This document shows, piece after piece, positions 51,868-58,215 of a stretch of DNA of 58,215 bases; the first letter of the stretch is position 1, and each line of letters opens with the position of its first letter. The stretch covers positions 1 to 58,215 of the forward strand of contig JAOPJZ010000022.1 of the NCBI GenBank assembly GCA_025517525.1, given 5' to 3'. The translations under genes were made by a program, and so were the position numbers. The DNA comes from Natronosalvus hydrolyticus (lineage in GTDB: Archaea > Halobacteriota > Halobacteria > Halobacteriales > Natrialbaceae). The notes under the pieces were generated by a model. It worked only from the letters and a program-made list of their open reading frames with translations. It was not told the origin of the DNA and ran no database searches.

Positions 51868-53271
51868 TTACTCCCCTCGAGCACGTTCGAACATCGCGAT
51901 CGCTTCTTCCCTCCGATCCGAGTGATTGACGATCGGGTCGGGATACTCCGGGGCGAGATTCCGCCGTCTCGAGACGGAGAGTTCGTGCCAGTCGTGGATA
52001 TCGGCGGCATCGACATCGGCCAACTCGGGGACGTATGTTTTGATGTACTCGGCTTCCGGGTCGTAGTCACGCCCCTGTTTCATCGGGTTGAAGATACGAA
52101 AGTACGGCTGAGCGTCCGTACCGGTCGATGCAGCCCACTGCCAGCCGCCGGTATCGTTTGCCGTATCGTGGTCGGCAAGGCGGTTTCGATACCAGTCGTA
52201 GCCCTCTCGCCAATCGATCAACAGATCCTTCATCAAAAACGAGGCAACGATCATTCGCACTCGATTGTGGACCCAGGCCTCAGTCCGTAGCTGTCTCATT
52301 CCGGCATCGACGATGGGATAGCCGGTTTCGCCGGCTTTCCAGGCCTCGAGTTCATCGGGGTCGTTTCGCCACTCGATAGGGTGGGAATACCCGGAAAAAT
52401 TCACGGTCACTACCTCCGGGTTGAACGCCAGTACGTGGGCGTAAAACTCGCGCCAGGCCAGCTGTTGCTGGTACGTCTGAACCGATTCTCGGGCGGCCTC
52501 GTCGGGTGCGCGCTCGAGGGCCGCCTCGGTTGCTTCGTACAGCTCTCGTATCCCGATCGTGCCATATTTCAAATCGACGGACAGCCATGACGTGGCGTTC
52601 CGTGCGGGATAATCCCGTTCGTTCTCGTAGCGGTAAATCGGTCCATCGCAAAAGGTGGTTGTTCGTTCGCGGGCACGCTCGAGTCCAACTGACGGTACCG
52701 TCGCTTCGGGGTTTTCGAATCCGAGATCCTCGAGCGTCGGCAAGGGGTCGCCCGTGACAGCAGCGAGGTCGGAGGTCGACGGTGCAGAGACCGAATCGGG
52801 CTTGTTCCGATCGCGCCATTTCTTCCAGAAATAGGTATAGACCGAGTAGTGTGTCCCCTCGTTCGTCGTGATGGAACCGGGCTCGAAACAGAGTGCGTCC
52901 TGATGTTCGTGTACAGCAATCCCCGAATCCTCGAGTGCGGCAGTAACCGCCCGATCACGCTCGCTAGCGAGACCGCTGTAGTCGACGTTCCAACTGACGG
53001 TCGTCGCATCGACTTCTCGAGCCAGATCAGGGAGCACCGCGCTGGGGTCGCCATATAACACGACGAGGTCGCTCTCGTGTTCCCGATACCACGTCCGCAA
53101 CGAATCGAGTGCCTCGAGCAGACAGGCAACTCGAACCGGAGATGCGTGCTCGAGAATCCCCTGGTCGAATACGAACACTGGAACGACCGTGTCATCACCG
53201 GCTGTGACGGCGTGGTGCAGACCACGGTTATCCGTTGGACGCAGGTCCCGGCGATGCCAGTGGATGTGCAT
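51868..53271 (-). CDS. phr: Deoxyribodipyrimidine photolyase
   Basis: Light-driven repair enzyme of 467 aa. The N-terminal antenna domain starts HIHWHRRDLRPTDNRGLHHA. The FAD domain contains TSWLSVDLKYGTIGIRELYE, QQLAWREFYAHVLAFNPEVV, and the signature MRQLRTEAWVHNRVRMIVAS followed by WQWAASTGTDAQPYFRIFNP. Class I CPD photolyase is most likely; a (6-4) type is less so. ATG at 53271. It converges with the isomerase gene. Confidence 0.95.
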   Translation of the reverse strand: MHIHWHRRDLRPTDNRGLHHAVTAGDDTVVPVFVFDQGILEHASPVRVACLLEALDSLRTWYREHESDLVVLYGDPSAVLPDLAREVDATTVSWNVDYSGLASERDRAVTAALEDSGIAVHEHQDALCFEPGSITTNEGTHYSVYTYFWKKWRDRNKPDSVSAPSTSDLAAVTGDPLPTLEDLGFENPEATVPSVGLERARERTTTFCDGPIYRYENERDYPARNATSWLSVDLKYGTIGIRELYEATEAALERAPDEAARESVQTYQQQLAWREFYAHVLAFNPEVVTVNFSGYSHPIEWRNDPDELEAWKAGETGYPIVDAGMRQLRTEAWVHNRVRMIVASFLMKDLLIDWREGYDWYRNRLADHDTANDTGGWQWAASTGTDAQPYFRIFNPMKQGRDYDPEAEYIKTYVPELADVDAADIHDWHELSVSRRRNLAPEYPDPIVNHSDRREEAIAMFERARGE

Positions 53272-53420
53272 AGTCTCACTGTGACCGCCAGCCGTGAAAA
53301 AGTCGTGATGGCGGTGATCGATGCCTGTTTGCGGACTGCAGAAGTTCCCATGGGTTCGTTGTCGTAGTCAGCGACCACCCTGGTTCGTCACTGATCCGTA
53401 CACAGTGACAACAATCCCTA

Positions 53421-54290
53421 TCAGGATCGGTTGGCTGTCCAGTTCCGGAATCGAGAGAGGATCGACCGGCCGATTTGTGACAGATCATTCACCGAGTACG
53501 TGATGCCGATATAGGCGCTAATTCCTGCGAGAAAAATACCCGCGATCACGTCCGAAAACCAGTGAATACCGAGATACATTGTCGAGATGACGACACTCAA
53601 AGCCAGGAACCCGGATATGGGCACCCACAGCGGATACTCGTCTCGAGTCCACCAGGCGAGGATGAAGACGGTTACTGACAGCGACGTGTGGAGCGATGGA
53701 AAGACGTTCGTATTCTGATTTACCTCGTTCGTGAGGAGTCTGGCCTGGGGATACACCTCGTAGAGGAGTGGCGTCACGTCGATTGCGAGAATGTTCCGTG
53801 GGCCGTAGGCGATAAAGAACATATAACAGACCAATCCGATGGCGTAATTCGCCGTAAACGCCAGAATGAGCGATGAAAGCGCGTTCATTCGTTTGAGTGA
53901 AAAGTATGCGATAACGGGGAAAATGAGTAAAAAGACGTAGCCGTATAAATAAATGAAGACGAAAAACGAATTCAACACCTCTGTCTCGAGTGATTGTAAG
54001 ACAATCACCGGATTTTCGGCAAAAACGGTTCGCTCGATTCGTTCGATATCCGGTGTAATATTCCGTCCCAGGACGCGGAACTGTAGCCGAATCGCCACGT
54101 TTTGGCTTGCAACTCGAATCAATAACACGATGGCGAGGAGACCAACCACTGGCAACATCCGGCGGAGTCGCCAACGGCTGTCGCTGACGGCTCGAGCGAA
54201 CCGTCGCGGACCGACGAGGACGACAGTCGCCGTCAGCAACATCGCGCCGACGACGAAGATGAGCTCTCGAAGGACCGCTTCCAGGGCCAT
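53421..54290 (-). CDS. PAP2-family membrane phosphatase
   Basis: Integral membrane protein of 289 aa with about seven helices. The PAP2 motifs are FPSLHTSLSVTVF (motif 2) and YLGIHWFSDVIAG (motif 3 with the catalytic His). The extended N-terminal helices and the spacing resemble inositol-phosphorylceramide/aureobasidin-type PAP2 proteins. It probably acts on a lipid phosphate. ATG at 54290. The neighbour SBP gene is on the same strand but starts 1.8 kb upstream with its own promoter region. Confidence 0.88.
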   Translation of the reverse strand: MALEAVLRELIFVVGAMLLTATVVLVGPRRFARAVSDSRWRLRRMLPVVGLLAIVLLIRVASQNVAIRLQFRVLGRNITPDIERIERTVFAENPVIVLQSLETEVLNSFFVFIYLYGYVFLLIFPVIAYFSLKRMNALSSLILAFTANYAIGLVCYMFFIAYGPRNILAIDVTPLLYEVYPQARLLTNEVNQNTNVFPSLHTSLSVTVFILAWWTRDEYPLWVPISGFLALSVVISTMYLGIHWFSDVIAGIFLAGISAYIGITYSVNDLSQIGRSILSRFRNWTANRS

Positions 54291-54327
54291 ATCTAGAACC
54301 GTAAGGCGTCGACCAATTTAAGTGGTG

Positions 54328-56124
54328 TCACTCCACTAACTCTCCCTCGACGTAACTGTAGCCGGCTTCTTCGAACATTTCTCTGGCTTGTTCCGTGTCC
54401 ACTGTGCCGTCTTCACCAGGGAAATCGAAGTCGTGTGGGTATCGAGTGGTTTCCCACAGTCTATCCGGGACACCGTTGAGCGAGTTATGTGTTTCCGCAG
54501 CGGTTGCATACCCCTCAAAGAAGGTCTCGACGACATCATCCCGGTCGATCAATCTCGAGACGGCACCCCGAAACCGCCGATTCGTGAGCGTCGGATGACG
54601 CAGGTTGTATCCTATCATATAGAACGTCCCTGTCGAATGAGTCAGTGGTCGAATCGTCTCTGATTCATCGAGCCGCTCGCGACTGTCGACTGGAATTTCA
54701 CTGGCAACCAAATCGATATCGCCCTCAATCAGGGCATCGATGGCCGATCCAACGTTTGGCGATATCTCGAATTGAAGTTTACCAGCGTGACCGTCTTCCG
54801 TCTCGAGAACGGAGCGGTCAAATGCCAGTTGTGCAAGGAGCTCGGGTGCTCCAGTGGCCAGGAGTCTGTGTTCATCGAACAAGTGAAGGTCCAGAAATTC
54901 ATTATCTGTCGAGTCATGGAATCGAAATAGGCCAGAGCCAACTGGCTCGGGATTGTCCCAGGCGAGTGCCTCGGTTCGCTGCTCACCAATGACCTCTGCC
55001 CGAGACCGCCAGATGTGCTCGGGAAGCATCGGCAGGGTAAACGCCCACTGGGCGACCTCCTGTGAGAGCGATCCAAACGAAAACGAAACCGTCCGGTCAG
55101 TTTCTATCGTCACCTCGTCCACGAGTGACTGACGTCCTCGATATTGTGGTGCCGGTATCGGACTTTCTCCCTCGCCAAGGGAGGTATCGAACAAAAACCG
55201 ATGGGTAAAGGCGATGTCTGCAGCGTCGATTAGTTCACCGTCGTGCCACTGAAGACCATCCCGAAGCGTAACGAGTGCCTCGAGTTGCCCGTTTTCTTTT
55301 TTCCACCGAACGGTCTGCGCCAACCACGGGACGTATTCCCCCTTGATTCGACGGTAAAGTGGATCATACAGCAGATCGAACACCAGGCTGATACTCGTCA
55401 AGTCGACAGCGAGCGGATTGAGTCGTGAAACCAGTTGTTGCCCAAAAAAACCGACATCGATCGACGGTGGATCACGAGCCTCGAGTTCGTCGTCGTTGGC
55501 GTATTGAGCGGTAACTGTACCGAGTGCGTTGAGATAACCGATGGCATCGGTCGGTAACCTCGAGATCTCGAGAATACGCCGCTTCGCGCCGATGTGATCG
55601 TGGTGGGCAACGGTCGTAAACGGTGCCGTGTCCTCTTCGATGAGGTACTCGAACATCGAGTCGAATGTCTCCCGACGCTCGTCAGCGGACAACTGGAGTT
55701 GGGCTTCCAGATAGTCGTCCACCGTTGGATCTGACAGGCTAAACGGATTTTGCCACCCCTGTTCGCCAACGAAATCCGAGTGTAAAAGCGACCGCAGCGA
55801 ATCCGGTTCGTCGATACCGGGGTGGCGCATGACAAAGATGTCGTAATCGCGGTCGATGAGGACCTCCCGGTTGAATTCGGCCTCGTCAATAGCAGACTGA
55901 TCGGTATCGATTCCGGCGTCTCTGAGGTTTTCAGTCAATCGATTAGCGATCATGGCCGCAATCCGATCGTCGTCGGTCGGAACGGATTTGACCTCGAGTG
56001 AGACGCGGTCCGGTGCTGTCCGCTCAGCACGCGACCAGAGACGTTCAGAACATCCTGCTAGGGCAGCGCTACCAGCGGCTCCAAGACTAGCCAGCAGGTG
56101 TCGCCGCTGCAGGGGACCGTCCAT
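54328..56124 (-). CDS. Family-5 ABC substrate-binding lipoprotein (oligopeptide type)
   Basis: Exported binding protein of 598 aa. Signal QRRHLLASLGAAGSAALAGC with twin Arg and lipobox. SBP_bac_5 features are WHDGELIDAADIAFTHRFLF, YMIGYNLRHPTLTNRRFRGA and VSRLIDRDDVVETFFEGYAT. Family members bind peptides, nickel or sugars; the ligand is not clear. No permease or ATPase gene is near, so it is an orphan component. ATG at 56124 is preferred because it directly precedes the signal; the frame is open for another 49 codons upstream. Confidence 0.9.
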   Translation of the reverse strand: MDGPLQRRHLLASLGAAGSAALAGCSERLWSRAERTAPDRVSLEVKSVPTDDDRIAAMIANRLTENLRDAGIDTDQSAIDEAEFNREVLIDRDYDIFVMRHPGIDEPDSLRSLLHSDFVGEQGWQNPFSLSDPTVDDYLEAQLQLSADERRETFDSMFEYLIEEDTAPFTTVAHHDHIGAKRRILEISRLPTDAIGYLNALGTVTAQYANDDELEARDPPSIDVGFFGQQLVSRLNPLAVDLTSISLVFDLLYDPLYRRIKGEYVPWLAQTVRWKKENGQLEALVTLRDGLQWHDGELIDAADIAFTHRFLFDTSLGEGESPIPAPQYRGRQSLVDEVTIETDRTVSFSFGSLSQEVAQWAFTLPMLPEHIWRSRAEVIGEQRTEALAWDNPEPVGSGLFRFHDSTDNEFLDLHLFDEHRLLATGAPELLAQLAFDRSVLETEDGHAGKLQFEISPNVGSAIDALIEGDIDLVASEIPVDSRERLDESETIRPLTHSTGTFYMIGYNLRHPTLTNRRFRGAVSRLIDRDDVVETFFEGYATAAETHNSLNGVPDRLWETTRYPHDFDFPGEDGTVDTEQAREMFEEAGYSYVEGELVE

Positions 56125-56293
56125 TGCCAAAGAGATTTGCTGTAGCCACGTATAGGACTTTCTACTCAGACGATATCTTCTGATAGCTCTCGAGGGTACC
56201 GAATCATTCATCGGTCCAGCAACATACAACGTTAAGAGAGTTGACTGTGTATTTGTCCATGTTCCCACCACCCATGATACGGAGTGACTGTCG

Positions 56294-57070
56294 ATGACGA
56301 CCGACCAGTACCGGGTTGATGGAGACGTCGCACTAATTACGGGTGCCTCGAGCGGTATCGGTCAGACTATCGCCGAACGGTTCGCCGCCGACGGCGTCGA
56401 CGTCGTCATCTGCTCACGCGAACAGGACAACGTCGATACGGTCGCAGATCGAATCAACGAAAGTGACCGACCAGGACGGGCACTCGCCGTCGAATGTGAC
56501 GTCACTGATAACGCGGCCGTCGAGGCAATGATCGAGGCAACGCTCGAAACGTTCGACGGACTGGATATCCTCGTCAACAACGCAGGGGCGAGTTTTATGG
56601 CGAACTTCGATGGGATCAGCGAAAACGGCTGGGAGACCATCGTCGATATCAACCTGACGGGGACCTATCGCTGCACCCACGCCGCTGCCGACGCACTCAA
56701 AGACGGAGGGGGTATCGTCGTCAACCTCTCGAGCGTCGCCGGCATTCAGGGCGCACCATACATGAGCCACTACGCCGCGGCGAAATCGGGGGTAAATGCG
56801 CTGACAGCCTCACTCGGCTTCGAATGGGCGACCGAAGGCGTCCGCGTCAACGCTATCGCTCCCGGTTTCGTCGCGACCGAAGGCGTCGAAGCCCAGATGG
56901 GAATCGCCGCCGAAGACGTCGACCGTTCCGAAATCAATCGTCGAATGGGGACCGTCGAGGAAATCGCCGACGTTGCCCAGTTCCTCGCGAGTCCCGCCGC
57001 ATCGTACATCGTCGGACAGACCCTCGAGGTCGCTGGCAAGCCCGCGATCATGGAAGATCCAAACGTGTAA
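56294..57070 (+). CDS. Short-chain dehydrogenase/reductase
   Basis: Classical SDR of 258 aa. NAD(P) motif TGASSGIGQTIAERF, NNAGASF, catalytic Ser in NLSSVAGIQG, and the YxxxK pair in SHYAAAKSGVNALTAS. Probable role in oxidising or reducing a hydroxyl/keto group of a sugar, lipid or steroid-like substrate; not determinable. It is divergent from the SBP gene (170 bases) and ends 4 bases before the LLM gene, so the two form an operon. Confidence 0.93.
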   Translation: MTTDQYRVDGDVALITGASSGIGQTIAERFAADGVDVVICSREQDNVDTVADRINESDRPGRALAVECDVTDNAAVEAMIEATLETFDGLDILVNNAGASFMANFDGISENGWETIVDINLTGTYRCTHAAADALKDGGGIVVNLSSVAGIQGAPYMSHYAAAKSGVNALTASLGFEWATEGVRVNAIAPGFVATEGVEAQMGIAAEDVDRSEINRRMGTVEEIADVAQFLASPAASYIVGQTLEVAGKPAIMEDPNV

Positions 57071-57074
57071 ACAC

Positions 57075-58088
57075 ATGACTCAGACACCAATTCGAACGCT
57101 GCATTTGCCGGTCGCTGCACAGCCAACCGTCGACTCGCTCGTCGACATCGCCAGAGCGGGTGAAGAACACGGGTACAAACGCGCATGGCTTCCCGAAACC
57201 TGGGGACGTGATGCCGTCACCGTCCTTACACAGATCGCCGCCGGCACCGAGGAAATCGGTATCGGCCCGAGTATCGCCAACGTCTACTCGCGGTCACCCG
57301 CGTTACTGGGCCAGACCGCAGCAACCTTACAGGAGGTCTCGGATGGCCGAATGCGACTCGGGATCGGGCCGAGCGGTCCTGCGGTCATCGAAGGCTGGCA
57401 CGGTGTCGACTTCGACCGCCCGCTCCGGCGCACGCGTGAGTACATCGACATCGTCCGCGCGGTCACCTCGGGTGAGACGCTGTACTACGATGGCGACATC
57501 TTCTCACTGGCTGGCTTTCGCCTTCGCTGTGATCCGCCGGAAGAACAGATCCCGATAGACGCCGCCGGGATGGGGCCGAAATCCGTCGAACTGGCTGGCC
57601 GGTTTGCCGACGGCTGGCACGCAATCGTGTTTACCCCCGAAGGCATGGAAGAACGCCTCGAGGACCTTCGACGCGGCGTCGAACTCGGTGATCGCGACCG
57701 AGACGACGTGCGCGTTACCCTGTCGCTGACCGCCTGTGCGCTCGAGGACGGTGACCGCGCCAGAAAACTCGCACGACAACACCTGGCTTTCTACGTCGGG
57801 GCAATGGGCACGTACTATCGCGAGTCGCTGGCTCGACAGGGCTACGAACAGGAAGCGAACGACATCGCCGCTGCCTGGTCGAGTGGCAATCACGACGAGG
57901 CCCTCGAGTTGATCTCCGATGAACTGCTCGACGACCTCGGCGCAGCCGGCACGCCGGAACGCACTCGAGCGGAACTCGAGAAATTCGAATCTATCGATGG
58001 TGTCGACTCGCTTGCCATCGGCTTCCCCCGTGGCGCAACCACGGACGAAATTCGACAAACCATCGAGGTTCTCGCGCCGGAGGCCTGA
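57075..58088 (+). CDS. LLM-class F420-dependent oxidoreductase
   Basis: Luciferase-like TIM-barrel oxidoreductase of 337 aa. IRTLHLPVAAQPTVDSLVDI and ERAWLPETW-type strand (here YKRAWLPETWGRD), TQIAAGTEEIGIGPSIANVY and LGIGPSGPAVIEGWHGV are typical of F420-dependent family members in haloarchaea. It probably uses coenzyme F420. Its ATG at 57075 is 4 bases after the SDR stop, suggesting two redox steps on one substrate. Confidence 0.9.
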   Translation: MTQTPIRTLHLPVAAQPTVDSLVDIARAGEEHGYKRAWLPETWGRDAVTVLTQIAAGTEEIGIGPSIANVYSRSPALLGQTAATLQEVSDGRMRLGIGPSGPAVIEGWHGVDFDRPLRRTREYIDIVRAVTSGETLYYDGDIFSLAGFRLRCDPPEEQIPIDAAGMGPKSVELAGRFADGWHAIVFTPEGMEERLEDLRRGVELGDRDRDDVRVTLSLTACALEDGDRARKLARQHLAFYVGAMGTYYRESLARQGYEQEANDIAAAWSSGNHDEALELISDELLDDLGAAGTPERTRAELEKFESIDGVDSLAIGFPRGATTDEIRQTIEVLAPEA

Positions 58089-58184
58089 TGCGGAGTTGTA
58101 GACCGTTTTGAGACGCTTTCGAAACCAGCGAACGGTTTTTGTTGAGAGAGTGAAAAATAATCTATAGGCGGTGCAGGACGAGAA

Positions 58185-58205
58185 CCCCGACCCTTGAGGT
58201 CGGGG
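58185..58205. repeat. Hairpin resembling an IS200/IS605 left end at the window edge
   Basis: CCCCGACC (58185-58192) pairs with GGTCGGGG (58198-58205) around a CTTGA loop, followed by GTGAAGTCCG. The left end of the intact element in this window has the same layout: AGAA, 8-bp stem, TTGA loop, then ATGAATCCG. A further tnpB element probably begins here and continues outside the window. Confidence 0.45.
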
Positions 58206-58215
58206 GTGAAGTCCG

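Overview
The window is chromosomal DNA from a halophilic archaeon (class Halobacteria, most like the Natrialba/Natronorubrum/Haloterrigena group; the genus is inferred). Reasons: GC-rich DNA full of CTCGAG, strongly acidic proteins, Tat-type lipoprotein signals, many leaderless genes with a TATA box 25-32 nt before the ATG, Bat-type HTH regulators, a HalX response regulator, a riboflavin-type dodecin, an LWR-salt protein, and an intron-containing tRNA-Trp.

1-4800: a GAF-PAS sensor fragment, an AT-rich stretch with broken coding remnants, a small RHH regulator with a truncated partner, and an IS1595 transposase fragment. These lie on the 3' side of tRNA-Trp(CCA), whose 101-nt intron carries box C/D elements. 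A polytopic membrane protein follows, then an 83-bp palindrome. 4800-16100: IMP dehydrogenase, a hotdog thioesterase, a cytochrome P450 and two Bat-type regulators. One regulator is divergent from a phenylacetyl-CoA epoxidase operon (paaA, B, C, D) in which PaaD is split into a MIP18 part and an unlisted 56-aa zinc ribbon. Next come a Tat lipoprotein and a leftward group of an E1-like/YcaO fusion enzyme, an RNA-binding protein and a small acidic protein. 16200-25900 is mostly housekeeping: Hsp20, DHH phosphoesterase, MaoC hydratase, hisD, an A-type Fe-S carrier, dodecin, MTH1187-type protein, the Lhr helicase and thiI. A structured non-coding stretch interrupts it at 20548-20987.

25900-35000: DUF7344 regulators, an LWR-salt protein bordered by palindromic repeats, Tat-exported proteins, alpha/beta hydrolase, cysteine synthase, thioredoxin, a DUF255 protein and a PQQ-type sugar dehydrogenase. 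35300-38900 holds the clearest surprise. A 1,522-bp IS200/IS605-type element carrying only tnpB sits inside an ATP-grasp ligase gene, exactly between TTAC and a terminal TCAA. Removing it restores the ligase frame at that point, but the ligase also has a downstream frameshift and tnpB has an in-frame TGA.

39000-58215: a HalX regulator and a histidine kinase in convergent orientation, a cupin, a NikR-like repressor, and a five-gene sugar ABC-transport operon followed by a Gfo/Idh/MocA oxidoreductase. A sugar isomerase/epimerase lies further downstream. The rest is a GIDE-like membrane protein, photolyase, PAP2 phosphatase, an orphan family-5 binding protein, an SDR and a luciferase-like F420 enzyme. 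The last bases look like the left end of another IS200/IS605 element.

Six palindromes of about 70-85 bp plus one half copy lie between genes, often touching stop codons. They fall into at least four sequence types (three of them present twice) and are the best candidate for an undescribed dispersed element. All domain calls rest on reading motifs; no database search was run.
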